Source: Saccharicrinis carchari
GTDB taxonomy: Bacteria > Bacteroidota > Bacteroidia > Bacteroidales > Marinilabiliaceae
Assembly: GCF_900182605.1 (NCBI RefSeq)
Contig: NZ_FXTB01000007.1
Location: forward strand, 124,001 to 188,000
DNA: 64,000 nucleotides
Direction of reading: 5' to 3'
Shown here: positions 17,701 to 26,273 of the stretch, one piece after another
How the letters are laid out: every line of letters begins with the position of its first letter
Position numbering within the stretch: the stretch's first letter is position 1
Program-made: the position numbers and the translations under genes
Notes under the pieces: generated by a model
Database searches by the model: none
What the model saw: only the letters and a program-made list of their open reading frames with translations
Told to the model about the DNA's origin: nothing

Positions 17701-19479
17701 GATAATCTTATCGTGCTCGCTAATATCGCCAAAGCGCTTTTCCAACTCCCGAACCACTATATCGGTGGCTTCCAGGGTAGAGCCCGATGAGCGCTCGATA
17801 TTAATCACAAACTCCGGGGTCTCCACCTCCTTGTTCACCTGAAAACTGACCAGCAGACTGATGAACACCGTTAAAAAGAATGCCAGCACGGCCATGTTGA
17901 TGGTGCGGGCGGGCAACCGGAGGGCATTTTTCAGGAGCACCAGGTACGATTGTATCATACGGCTGTGCAGGGGCAATCGCCTTAAACGTTTCTGCACCTT
18001 CGATTTGCCGTACCACAGCACGCTGTGCGTCATCATGGGGATAAGCAGCAAGGCCACGGCCAGGGATATCAGGAGCGTGCCCACGATGGAAACGGCGATA
18101 TTTTCGGCCACCAGCTTAAAACCCATGTTGGATGAAAAAACGAAGGGCAAAAATACGGTGACCGTGGTAAGGGTGGCTGCCAATATAGCCCGCCATACCT
18201 GCCGCGTACCCTGGGTAACCGCCTTGTCCCTGTCGGGTTCGGTGGCCGCCACCCGATAAATATTTTCCATCACCACAATACTGTTGTCGATGAGCATGCC
18301 CACGGCCAGGGCTATCCCTATCAGCGTTAAGGTGTTGATACTGATATCGAAGGCATAAAAGATATTGAAAGCCGAAAATACCGAGATGGGAATGGACAGC
18401 ATCACCAGCGAAACCAGGGGGATATTTTTCAGAAATATCCATAGGATAAACACGGCCAGGATGCTGCCTATCAATGCCAAATCGATTATTTTGGAGATGT
18501 TCTGCTCCATGGTTTCGGCGGTATTGGCGGTGATGGCAATCTCCACGCCTTCCGTTGCCAGCTCTTCGTTCAGGCTGGCCACCTGCTCTTTAACGCGGGC
18601 GGCAAGCTCTATCTGGTTCACGGTTGACTCGCGTGCCATACTGATGGTCACCGCTTCTTTGGCATTGACCCGGCTATAGGAGGTTTGTTCTTTAACGCCA
18701 AAAACTATCTGTGCGATGTCCTTTAACAAAACAGGCCCATTGGCGGAGATGACCACATTCTCCAGGTCGCGTATATGGTTGTATTCGCCCTGTACATTCA
18801 CAAACAAGTACTGTCCCCTATCGACCACCCGGCCCGCAAATGTTTTTTTGCCCTCGCTGTTCTGTATCTTGCGGCGCACCTCGGCGGTGGTTATGTTCAA
18901 TGCCTCCAGCACATCTTCGTTAAGTGTTATCTCCACGGTTTTTTCCCGGCCACCATATATCTGTATGCCGGCTATGCCGTCCACACTTTCCAGCTTGCCC
19001 GCGATGCGCTCGTCGGTAAGGGCACGCACCCTGTCCACATCGCCCTCGCCCAGCACTTGCAACTGCATAAACTGGCTGTTCATCTGCTGCATGTCCATCT
19101 TTGCCACAGTGGCCCTGTACCCTTCAGGAATCAGGTTTTGCGAAGCATTTATCTTTTCGGCCAACTTGAGGTAGGCATATTTAAAATCGACCTCTTTGCT
19201 CAGATAAACGATGATTAAAGCCCGCCCCGGATTTATCCGCGACTCCATTTTTTCGATACCCTCCAAGGTACCTACCACCCCTTCTAAAGGGATAACGGCT
19301 TGCTGCTCCACGTAGCGCGGGTCGGACTGGGTATCCCCGGCCACCTGTACAAACAACACGGGCAATTCGGCATCAGGATAAAGCTCTACCGACAAATGCT
19401 TGTACGATACCACGCCCAACATGGTGAGCGCCACGAACAACATGCTTATCAGTACCTTTCGATGTATTATAAAGTTCAT
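14773..19479 (-). CDS. RND efflux permease fused to a split ABC ATPase
   Basis: 1568 residues. Residues 1 to about 1045 form an HAE1-type RND pump: SVELYPDAELPVLFVQVAGD near the start, the TM4 motif GMLIDNSIVVMEN, and GIVVNNGIILIDY in TM10. Two further hydrophobic spans follow. An ABC-type first strand, ITIRLQNLVKVYD, lies at 1105-1117, then about 170 residues with roughly four membrane spans, then FKAVKSVSLTM and the rest of an ABC ATPase: Walker A GPNGAGKTT (1314-1322), signature FSGGMKQ, Walker B ILVVDEP (about 1434-1440), H-loop His near 1470. All ATPase motifs are intact. The ABC part closely resembles the separate ATPase at 29626-30525. RND pumps use proton flow, so a covalent ATPase is unusual; the nearby ABC-2 permease may be the ATPase's partner. 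Confidence 0.9.
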   Translation of the reverse strand: MNFIIHRKVLISMLFVALTMLGVVSYKHLSVELYPDAELPVLFVQVAGDTQSDPRYVEQQAVIPLEGVVGTLEGIEKMESRINPGRALIIVYLSKEVDFKYAYLKLAEKINASQNLIPEGYRATVAKMDMQQMNSQFMQLQVLGEGDVDRVRALTDERIAGKLESVDGIAGIQIYGGREKTVEITLNEDVLEALNITTAEVRRKIQNSEGKKTFAGRVVDRGQYLFVNVQGEYNHIRDLENVVISANGPVLLKDIAQIVFGVKEQTSYSRVNAKEAVTISMARESTVNQIELAARVKEQVASLNEELATEGVEIAITANTAETMEQNISKIIDLALIGSILAVFILWIFLKNIPLVSLVMLSIPISVFSAFNIFYAFDISINTLTLIGIALAVGMLIDNSIVVMENIYRVAATEPDRDKAVTQGTRQVWRAILAATLTTVTVFLPFVFSSNMGFKLVAENIAVSIVGTLLISLAVALLLIPMMTHSVLWYGKSKVQKRLRRLPLHSRMIQSYLVLLKNALRLPARTINMAVLAFFLTVFISLLVSFQVNKEVETPEFVINIERSSGSTLEATDIVVRELEKRFGDISEHDKIISQVYEERASLRVQLKEEYKKESKRSLGEIKADIQSRLQGFTDSEISLEQGGTTTGGGSGFGDNPGMNMMAMFGIGQQQESVVIKGEDFDKMLLLAEDIKYILEDNMEGMTYVGISAGFPRPEVHLEFDPGLMSMYGVAPQNVASELFTFRNEISSGGVLRVDNEEYDIVMKGERMHQEEDVPAKTYSDLQKLNIISNSGSLVALSDFSNIILTSGRNEILRVNQHKEITIRYAFSSEINDSKSLLEQARRDVDELVAQVNLPSGTAVEVIHEEDQFSEFYFLIGMAFLLILMILASVFESFVTPFVMLFSIPLAAIGSFLGLIFTGNSWLNLNTLIGFLILLGIVVNNGIILIDYANILRKQGMRHSRALMQAGISRVRPILITAATTIIAMLPLAMGKSEYVGSLGAPFAITVVGGLLVSTLLTLVFIPTFSFGLETALHWIRSLNIRYKTMVFASWALGIVGIHYVFDHSFVWMLVEYFACIVGVPAILYFVLISLRQAKAELIKPGEPITIRLQNLVKVYDRDNRFMREWKTAKRYGLLAQAEKGVKNYREGIVWQVPLLGFLVWMTWFYLESSLWNFIFLFISYFIFLSYIRYLAQWPDKKGRARRLLSAQSIIYRIMLWAYPAIVLVLYTIRFDARASAMVFAALWYLGIYIYRTGKKLMTENINVERLKGRFSGIRRTWYLLVRSIPLIGKQKQPFKAVKSVSLTMQTGMVGLLGPNGAGKTTLMRIICGILDQSYGKIWVNGLDSLKYREELQGLIGYLPQEFGSYENMTSYEFLDYMAILKGLKNKELRQQRVEYVLNAVHLWDRKDNLIGSFSGGMKQRIGIAQIMLHLPRILVVDEPTAGLDPRERIRFRNLLVELSRDRIVIFSTHIIEDISSSCNQVAVMKQGELKYWGQPAELSKITQGKVWTFEVPATEFEQVNKQYRVVHHIGTGAMVKVRVLSNEKPVEDAQPAHSSLEDSYLWLLRNG

Positions 19480-20051
19480 TTTATGCGTATCAAGATTTAA
19501 GTATCAAGTATCAAGACAATAATAGTTCAATGTTTCATTTCCCGTCTGCCACAACTTGTCCCAAACTCGTTTCGGGAGGCAGGCGTCGTAAAGTTCGGAT
19601 ATTCATTTTATCAACCGCATCGTGCAACGATTTTGTTATTCTTATAATCTTAGGGCATTGCCCTATGCCATTACATTGCATCCTGAAGCTTGCCCGGCTT
19701 TCGACGGGGGCTTGACTTAAAACTTACCAACAACCGCAGAGCGGTTGAATATCAATAGCCCCGGGTTTTGCTCCTCCGCTAAGTCCTTCGCCAAAGGCTA
19801 TCGCCGTCGGAGAAAGCTTCGGCGACACGCGGAAAGAGACTTGGGTTTATAGCTTGTTTTACCCCAAACCCCTAAAGGGGCTTCGATTTGCAGCTTGGAA
19901 TTTAGTTACTGTCTGGGTCACATTGCACCAATTACTACAAACCACTAACCTTTAATCCATATCCCTCCTATTTAGTTGTCTTTTCATTTTTTGTCTATTA
20001 TCTAACATCTAATTAGATTCTGCTGAAAAACTCCAGAGGAGTTTGCTGTTC

Positions 20052-20079
20052 ATAACCCCCAGATTTATCTGGGGGTTAT
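20052..20079. repeat. Perfect 13-bp-arm palindrome
   Basis: Arms 20052-20064 and 20067-20079 (ATAACCCCCAGAT and its complement) with a 2-nt loop. It shares its stem with the hairpin at 20185-20224. Confidence 0.75.
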
Positions 20080-20184
20080 AGTGTCGTAATGAATGAACTC
20101 CAACGGAGTTTCCCATATAAAACGCCCCATCACAATAGCTTTCGGGCTACTCCTACGGAGTAAAATCTCAAGTGCATATTTCAT

Positions 20185-20224
20185 CCCCCAGATACCCGTC
20201 TGCCGACGGGCAGGAATCTGGGGG
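20185..20224. repeat. Nested hairpin with shared CCCCCAGAT stem
   Basis: CCCCCAGAT (20185-20193) pairs with ATCTGGGGG (20216-20224), enclosing an inner stem CCGTC/GACGG. Related to the palindrome at 20052-20079. Confidence 0.65.
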
Positions 20225-20406
20225 TTATGTATAGGTAATCCCTACGGGATAAATATTTTTACTCTGCATGGAAAATCTCATTTCATAAGCTAAATCCTTG
20301 CACTTTGGATTCTTTTTAGATTCACAATCTACTTATTATCTGATATATAGCTGTTTTTAGCAAGCCCTAATTATCTCTAATCTATTTGTCTATTATCTCT
20401 TGTCTA

Positions 20407-23400
20407 TTATCTATTTTTTCTCACAATTCCGTCAAATACATAATACACACAAGGGATAACCACCAGGGTCAATAAGGTGGATGTTAATAATCCGCCAATT
20501 ACCGCAATGGCCATGGACGAGCGCAGGGCGGCACTTTCGCCAAAGCCTATGGTGAGCGGCAGCAGACCTAAAATGGTGGTGAGGCTGGTCATGAATATGG
20601 GCCTCAGGCGATTGTTGGCCGCAGCCATCACCGCTTCTTTGAGCATCATGCCCTCTTTTTTAAACTGATTGATGGCATCCACCAAAATAATGGAGTCGTT
20701 AACCGCTATACCCGCCAGCATCACCAGGCCGATATAGGCCATGATGTTCAGCGACATGCCCAACAGCAGAAAAGCTGCAAGAGCACCTACCCCGGCCAGG
20801 GGGATGGTGAGCAGGATGGTAAAGGGATGAATAAGCGATTCGAACTGCGAGGCCATCACCATGTACACCAAAATAACCGACAGTAACAAAGCAAACGAAA
20901 GGCTGCCGAAGGATTCCTTACGCAGCATCTCCTCCCCTTTCAGCTGGTATCTGTATCCCGGTGGAAATTCTATCCCCGCCAGCGCACCCTCTATCTGTAT
21001 GGCCAGTTGATCCACCGGAACGTCGCCCTTAATGTGCGCCGTTATCCTGCCCACCCGGTTTTGGTTGTCGCGTATGACTTCCTTGGGGGCAGAGCCGATG
21101 CTTATGTCGGCCAGTTCGTTCAAACGGTATTTCTCCTGCCCGTTTTCTATGATAAAGTTATCCAGCTCCCCGAGTGGGTAGTCGGGCATTTTAAGGGTGA
21201 TGTCGGTCAGTTCGCCCCCACTCTCGATACTGCCGGCGTCCTTACCCATCAAAAACTCCTGTAATTGCGTGATGATAGAAGAGGCATTGATATTGAATAT
21301 ACCAGCCCGATAGCGGTCGATATGTACATTTACCTCCGGCACGCCATCCTGGAACGAGCTTTTTAAATTGTACAGCGCTTCGTTGCTTTGCAGGGCGGCA
21401 TATACTTTGTCCGTGAGCCCGTCCAGCACGGTCAGGTCTTCACCCAATACCTCAATCATTACCGGGGCCGCATCGCTGCCCAAAATCTCTCCCAGCGCCG
21501 TTTCGTCCTGGATATATTCCAGCTCCATATCGGGGATGCCCGTAAAAAGGGTGCTCAGCACCGGGATAAAATCATCGCTCGAATAGGGCGAATCCTCCCG
21601 TATAATAACCTTTATAAACCCGGTGTTCTCGCCCTCGAACACGCTCTTGCCCGAACCCGACAAATCGGTTTGCGGACCCGAATGGGTATAAACATGGGCC
21701 ACATGCTCCGCCAGACCCTCGCTTATCATCTCCTCCATGGCTTGCATGGTGCTTGCGGTACGTTGCAGACCTGTGCCCGCAGGCAGGGTGACTTCTACCG
21801 AAAACTCCCTGGTTTTGGCCTTGGGCATAAACTCGCTGCCGATAAACGAGATGGACAGATAACTGCAAGCCACCAACACAATCGCTGCGAGTATAACCCA
21901 ATATCGTTTATCAATAGCAGCGCTCAAAAAGCGCGAATAAACGGGGTAGCTCTTTTGTTTTACCTTCAACTTATCGGGGCGCTTGCCCAAGAGCAGCACA
22001 CTTAAAATGGGAATAATCAGAATGGCGACAAACAAGGACGACAGCAGCGAGAAAGCCACCGTCCAGGCCTGGTCCTTGAACAATTCGCCCGATGCCCCGT
22101 GCAAATAAACGATGGGTAAAAAAACCACGATGGTGGTGAGGGTACTGGCCACCAGTGCGCCACCCACCTGGGCAGTCCCCTCCACGGCCGCCTGTCGCAG
22201 GGGCTTACCGCGCTCCAGCAGGCTAAAAATATTTTCGACCACGATAATGGCATTGTCCACCAACATACCGGCTCCCAGGGCCAGGCCACCCAAGGTCATT
22301 ATATTGAGGGTAAGGCCGTTAAAATACATCAGGTTGAAGGTGGCGATGATAGAGATGGGGATGGCCGCGCTCACCACTAAAGTGGTGCCTATGCGCCGCA
22401 GGAACAGGAACAGCACCAGCACGGCAAACACGATACCTATCAGGGCACTGTCCTTTACCTCGCCAATAGCATCGCCTATAAACTTGCCCTGGTTTTTGAT
22501 GATGGTAATCTCGTATCCGGGCAAAGCCTTTTTCACCTTGTCGAAGCCCTCGTTCAAGGCTTCCACCGCCGCCACCGTATTATATTTCGTTTCTTTATAA
22601 ATAGAAAGCCCGATGCACCTTTGTCCGTTGAGGCGCACAATATTCAGTGGCTCCTGATTTTTATACGCCACCCGGGCCACATCGCGCAATAGCAAGGGCA
22701 CTTCTTTCTGTTGTCCGTTTTCGTCCTCTTGCAAGGTGCGTCCTATCACCAGCTTACCCAAATCCTGCGGTGATTGATAAATGCTTACCCCTTTGATGAT
22801 ATATCTTTGCCCCAGCTCCTCGATAGAACCACCGGAAACATTGCGGTTAAAACTCTGTATTTTGGATACGATGGAGGAAGAGGTGATGCCGTGCGATTCC
22901 AACATATACGGATCGGTCTCTATCCATATCTCTTTGGTCTGTTCGCCCGAGAGGCGTACATCGGCAATACCGTCCACCCTGATCAGTTGATTGCGGATAT
23001 AGTTTTGTGCCACCTTGCGCAGCTCGTCCATATCGCTTATTCCCGGGTTCGAGATGGCCGCCAGCATCACGGGCGATGCGTTGGGATCGTTGCGGTATAT
23101 GTTCAGTTCCTCCACCTCTTCGTTCTGGCTGTACGCGGTCAGTGCTTTCTGCAAATCCAGGAATGCCTCGTCCATGTCCTGGTCCCAGTTGTATTCCACA
23201 ATGATTTGCGCCGAGCCCACCTTGCTCAGCGAACCTACGTTCACGACTCCCCTCTGGCGGATGATGGCCCCTTCCATGGGTTCTACCAATTGCTTTTCTA
23301 TCTCCTCTGGCGGACGCTCTCCCGAACGTACCTCTACGACGATGCGGGGATTGTTAAGGTTGGGGAACAGATCGGTGCCCAAACGCGAAAAGGATATAAA

Positions 23401-23478
23401 ACCCAGCAATACGATGCCCAGGATAATCATGGCCACCGTTACGGGATAATCAACAGAAAACTGTGCAAGTTTTTTCAT
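20407..23478 (-). CDS. HAE1-type RND efflux permease
   Basis: 1023 residues, normal RND length with 12 expected membrane helices and two large periplasmic loops. Motifs: TDLFPNLNNPRIVVEVRSGE near the N-terminus, GMLVDNAIIVVEN in TM4 and AGIAVNDSIILVDAINQF in TM10. It should act as the inner-membrane pump, using proton flow and working with the adaptor and TolC encoded directly upstream. Sequence alone does not tell drugs from metals or lipids; the CnrX-like and Spy-like genes upstream suggest metal or envelope stress. The stop codon falls inside a GTCTATTATCT repeat and an inverted copy lies just upstream of the start (23500-23510). Confidence 0.95.
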   Translation of the reverse strand: MKKLAQFSVDYPVTVAMIILGIVLLGFISFSRLGTDLFPNLNNPRIVVEVRSGERPPEEIEKQLVEPMEGAIIRQRGVVNVGSLSKVGSAQIIVEYNWDQDMDEAFLDLQKALTAYSQNEEVEELNIYRNDPNASPVMLAAISNPGISDMDELRKVAQNYIRNQLIRVDGIADVRLSGEQTKEIWIETDPYMLESHGITSSSIVSKIQSFNRNVSGGSIEELGQRYIIKGVSIYQSPQDLGKLVIGRTLQEDENGQQKEVPLLLRDVARVAYKNQEPLNIVRLNGQRCIGLSIYKETKYNTVAAVEALNEGFDKVKKALPGYEITIIKNQGKFIGDAIGEVKDSALIGIVFAVLVLFLFLRRIGTTLVVSAAIPISIIATFNLMYFNGLTLNIMTLGGLALGAGMLVDNAIIVVENIFSLLERGKPLRQAAVEGTAQVGGALVASTLTTIVVFLPIVYLHGASGELFKDQAWTVAFSLLSSLFVAILIIPILSVLLLGKRPDKLKVKQKSYPVYSRFLSAAIDKRYWVILAAIVLVACSYLSISFIGSEFMPKAKTREFSVEVTLPAGTGLQRTASTMQAMEEMISEGLAEHVAHVYTHSGPQTDLSGSGKSVFEGENTGFIKVIIREDSPYSSDDFIPVLSTLFTGIPDMELEYIQDETALGEILGSDAAPVMIEVLGEDLTVLDGLTDKVYAALQSNEALYNLKSSFQDGVPEVNVHIDRYRAGIFNINASSIITQLQEFLMGKDAGSIESGGELTDITLKMPDYPLGELDNFIIENGQEKYRLNELADISIGSAPKEVIRDNQNRVGRITAHIKGDVPVDQLAIQIEGALAGIEFPPGYRYQLKGEEMLRKESFGSLSFALLLSVILVYMVMASQFESLIHPFTILLTIPLAGVGALAAFLLLGMSLNIMAYIGLVMLAGIAVNDSIILVDAINQFKKEGMMLKEAVMAAANNRLRPIFMTSLTTILGLLPLTIGFGESAALRSSMAIAVIGGLLTSTLLTLVVIPCVYYVFDGIVRKNR

Positions 23479-23562
23479 CTAATTAAATGTTAGATAGTTA
23501 GATAATAGACCATGAGATAATAGATTATTTTGTATTGTCGTTAAGCCTATTCATTGCTAACC

Positions 23563-24618
23563 TTATTTATTCATCACCTTTATTTTGGAGCGGTCCTTCA
23601 GGGTTTCGAAGCCTTTGATGATCAGGCGCTCTTCGGGCTGTAGGCCTTTGGTTACTTCTATCATCCCGTTGTTCTCCATGCCGGTTGTTATCTTGCGCTC
23701 CCGGGCTGTCTCATCACGGGCCACAAAAACTGCCTTGCCATCGGCGCGCACCAATATGGCATCCTTGGGGATAACCACCACACTGTCCTTTTTATCCACG
23801 ATGATATCGGCCTTGACAAACATCCCGGGACGTAGTTTGGCCTCTTGGTTGTCGATGGCCAAACGTCCTTTAAAGGTTCTGGATTCTATGTCGATGGCGG
23901 GCGATATTTGATTTAATTTACCGGAAAGGGTGTCGTCGGGTATGGAATAATTGGTAATCCAGGCCTTTTGGTTCAGCGACACCTTTGTGATCTGGCTCTC
24001 GGGCAACATCAGGTCCATCACCATTTCCTTGTAGCTCATTATCTGCAACACTTCCTTGTTTTGCTCTATCCTTACCCCTTGCGAAAAATAGGGCAAATTG
24101 GTAATCACACCGTCAAAGGGGGCAACCACCTTCATCTTGGCCAATTGGAGCAGCGCATTTTCGTAGTTTTTTTGGGCGCTCACCCATTGCTTTTCGCCGT
24201 TCACTTTCTCGCGCAAGGTAACGCCTCCTTTTTCGTACAGGGCGGTCTGTTTTTCAAATTCCATCTTGGAGATGTCCAGGTCTATTTTGGCACCGTTAAT
24301 GTTCACGTTGTTCTCGTATTCGCGGTCTTCAATTTTAATAACGACGTCACCTTGCTTTACGGCGTCGCCCATCTTGTATTTTTTGCCGGTGCGCGGATTG
24401 GTCTGTAAGTAATATTCGCCCGACGATTGTGTGTTCAGCTTGCTTTCGTATTCCGAAACAATGGTACCGGTTGCGGTAAACACTTCCTGGATACTACTGA
24501 GCTTGACCTCCTGTATGGTGACAGGGATAGCGATGTCGGTAGAGAATCTGTTTTGCTGGTTGTTGCAGGCAGCCAGCAACAGTGCTAAAAATGCGATGGG
24601 GATATATTTTTTAAACAT
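23563..24618 (-). CDS. RND periplasmic adaptor (membrane fusion) lipoprotein
   Basis: 351 residues. Signal peptide with lipobox LLAAC (cysteine near 18). The HlyD/AcrA plan is visible: barrel-sandwich start (TGTIVSEYESKLNTQSSGEY, GDAVKQGDVVIKIEDREY), a helical hairpin, the lipoyl return (KMKVVAPFDGVITNLPYFSQ), a beta-barrel (AWITNYSIPDDTLSGKLNQI, LRPGMFVKADIIV) and a membrane-proximal domain ending GLQPEERLIIKGFETLKD. It bridges the RND pump and TolC. Ten bases separate it from the TolC stop and 84 from the RND start. It is the only adaptor in the locus, so the RND-ABC fusion may share it. Confidence 0.95.
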   Translation of the reverse strand: MFKKYIPIAFLALLLAACNNQQNRFSTDIAIPVTIQEVKLSSIQEVFTATGTIVSEYESKLNTQSSGEYYLQTNPRTGKKYKMGDAVKQGDVVIKIEDREYENNVNINGAKIDLDISKMEFEKQTALYEKGGVTLREKVNGEKQWVSAQKNYENALLQLAKMKVVAPFDGVITNLPYFSQGVRIEQNKEVLQIMSYKEMVMDLMLPESQITKVSLNQKAWITNYSIPDDTLSGKLNQISPAIDIESRTFKGRLAIDNQEAKLRPGMFVKADIIVDKKDSVVVIPKDAILVRADGKAVFVARDETARERKITTGMENNGMIEVTKGLQPEERLIIKGFETLKDRSKIKVMNK

Positions 24619-24628
24619 AGTGTTGGGA

Positions 24629-26107
24629 TTATTTAATTTTAAACTGTGGGGTTACGGATTCTTTGTTTTCAAAGTCGTACATGCTTTGAATTTTCATGTT
24701 CAACAGCTCCAGCTTATAGCTGATGATGGAGTTGGTGAGACTATTTTTTTTAGATGTCAACTGGTTTTGCACCAGATTAAGATCCATACTGGTGAGGTCG
24801 CCGTTCTTGTATTTCTCCAGGTTTATCTCGTAGGTCAGCTCCGCGTTCTCCAGATTTTTGCGCGCTATCTCTATTTGGCGTAAAAGGTTGGCCAGGCTGC
24901 GGAATACCTGGCGTATGGTGAGCTTGATGCTTACCTCCTCATCCCTGAGGTCGTTCATCGACATCTCCAGGGATGCCTGTGCCGCTTTGAGGCGGGCCTT
25001 CTTTTCGCCCCAGTCCCATAGCGGAATGGTAAAGCCGATGGATACATTTTGGCTGTTGGTAGCATCCTGGAACACGTTCTGCAGCTCTTCGCTTTCGCCA
25101 AACAGGCCAAACTTCAGGGTCAGGTCGCCTTTGAACTCGTTTTGGGCGTTGGTACGTATCAAATCAAACTGTCCGTTCTCGATGGCTATCTCGCGCTGCC
25201 TTAGCTCCATCCTGTTGGCGAGCCCTTGGTCAATGGCCGTGTTCAGGTCCACATCCACCGGCAACACCGATATGTCGGCCAGCACCATAATCTCCTCTTC
25301 CAGGGCTATACCCAGCATCTGTTTAAAATTGTCCTTGTCGTTCTCAAAGGTCACCTCCCGGTCTTTCATGGCCGATTCGCTGCTCATCAAGTCCAGCTCG
25401 GCCTGGTAGAGTTCTTCCTTGGCCGTTAAACCGCCTTCCACTTTATTCTTGATAATCTCGTAACTTTGCTTGCGGTTTTCGTACTCCTCGCGCGAGGTGT
25501 TCAAGGACATCTGTGACTGGTAAACCCGGTAAAACGCCTGTGTAACCTGGTTCTCCACGCTTAGCTCTTGCAGGGCATAACTCATGGCCGTGTTTTCGTA
25601 GGCCAGCTCCAGCTCCTTCAGCTCCAATTTGGTTCTGTTGTAGGTAAACAAGGGCTGCTGAAGGGTCAGGTCCAGGCTATTGCTGAATCCTTTTAATCCG
25701 CCACCCATTGCCGCACCGCTGGTACTTGTATTGTCGCGGTAGTTGAGCGTGTTGTTGAGCGACAGTACCCCGTCGGTCCATAATATGGGTTGCGAGACCC
25801 TGAAATTGGCCAGGCTACTATAACTTTCGATGGTGTACCATTCCGACAGTTGGTTGCTGAACCGCCGCTCGTTGGAATAATCCAAGGGGTTGACGTTAAG
25901 GCTAAAATTGGATTTGAGGGTGGCCCGTTGCGCTTTCAGGTTTTCTTCGCTGCGTATTAGGGAAAGGCGCGAGTTTTGTATGCGCGGGCTCGTTTTCATG
26001 GCCTGCTCAATAGCCTGCTGCAAGGATAGAATCCGTTGCGCATAAGCATCCGAAACGGCAAGCACGACGCAGATGAGCAAGGTTATCTTAATTTTGTTGC
26101 TATGCAT
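24629..26107 (-). CDS. TolC-family outer membrane efflux protein
   Basis: 492 residues with a signal peptide ending at YAQ. Typical repeat architecture: LSLQQAIEQAMKTSPRIQNS in the first half and DLNTAIDQGLANRMELRQRE in the second, long coiled coils (AFYRVYQSQMSLNTSREEYE; FRSLANLLRQIEIARKNLEN) and beta-strand segments (FSLNVNPLD, VSIGFTIPLWDWGEKKA). It should form the trimeric outer-membrane duct for the RND/adaptor pair downstream and perhaps for the ABC units of the same locus. Confidence 0.94.
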   Translation of the reverse strand: MHSNKIKITLLICVVLAVSDAYAQRILSLQQAIEQAMKTSPRIQNSRLSLIRSEENLKAQRATLKSNFSLNVNPLDYSNERRFSNQLSEWYTIESYSSLANFRVSQPILWTDGVLSLNNTLNYRDNTSTSGAAMGGGLKGFSNSLDLTLQQPLFTYNRTKLELKELELAYENTAMSYALQELSVENQVTQAFYRVYQSQMSLNTSREEYENRKQSYEIIKNKVEGGLTAKEELYQAELDLMSSESAMKDREVTFENDKDNFKQMLGIALEEEIMVLADISVLPVDVDLNTAIDQGLANRMELRQREIAIENGQFDLIRTNAQNEFKGDLTLKFGLFGESEELQNVFQDATNSQNVSIGFTIPLWDWGEKKARLKAAQASLEMSMNDLRDEEVSIKLTIRQVFRSLANLLRQIEIARKNLENAELTYEINLEKYKNGDLTSMDLNLVQNQLTSKKNSLTNSIISYKLELLNMKIQSMYDFENKESVTPQFKIK

Positions 26108-26273
26108 AAGTTTTTGATGTTTATTTATTGTTTCCTCAGTTCTTAGTCAATTTATTGAACCCCTTCAGGGTTCTTCTTCCATAATGACCCGTTCCACGGG
26201 TTTGCTCCTCCGCTAAAGCTTCGGCGGCACGCGGACACCCGTGGTTATTCATATTCAACCACTTTGTGGTTCA
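26108..26273. repeat. REP-like palindrome cluster between ABC permease and TolC genes
   Basis: Consecutive short hairpins: GAACCCC-TTCA-GGGTTC, ACCCG-TTCCA-CGGGT, CAACCAC-TTT-GTGGTT. The block GCTCCTCCGCTAAAGCTTCGG matches one in the 19.7-19.85 kb cluster. No gene. Confidence 0.55.

Larger units (their letters stand above)
19480..20406. repeat. 927-bp gene-free stretch packed with REP-like palindromes
   Basis: No supported gene. Short palindromes of the type CCGC-AGA-GCGG (about 19735), CCCC-TAAA-GGGG (about 19870), CTCC-AGA-GGAG, CTCC-AAC-GGAG, CTCC-TAC-GGAG and TCCC-TAC-GGGA follow one another. Two larger ones share the stem CCCCCAGAT (20052-20079 and 20185-20224). A block with GCTCCTCCGCTAA and AAAGCTTCGGCG recurs near 26.2 kb. 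Direct copies of GTCTATTATCT occur at 19993-20003, 20388-20398 and 20402-20412. The region may stabilise or end the RND2 transcript before the fusion gene. Confidence 0.65.

Noticed and set aside
19700-20300. CRISPR array
   Set aside because: The repeats are short, irregularly spaced palindromes of different sequence without uniform spacers, and no cas gene is present.
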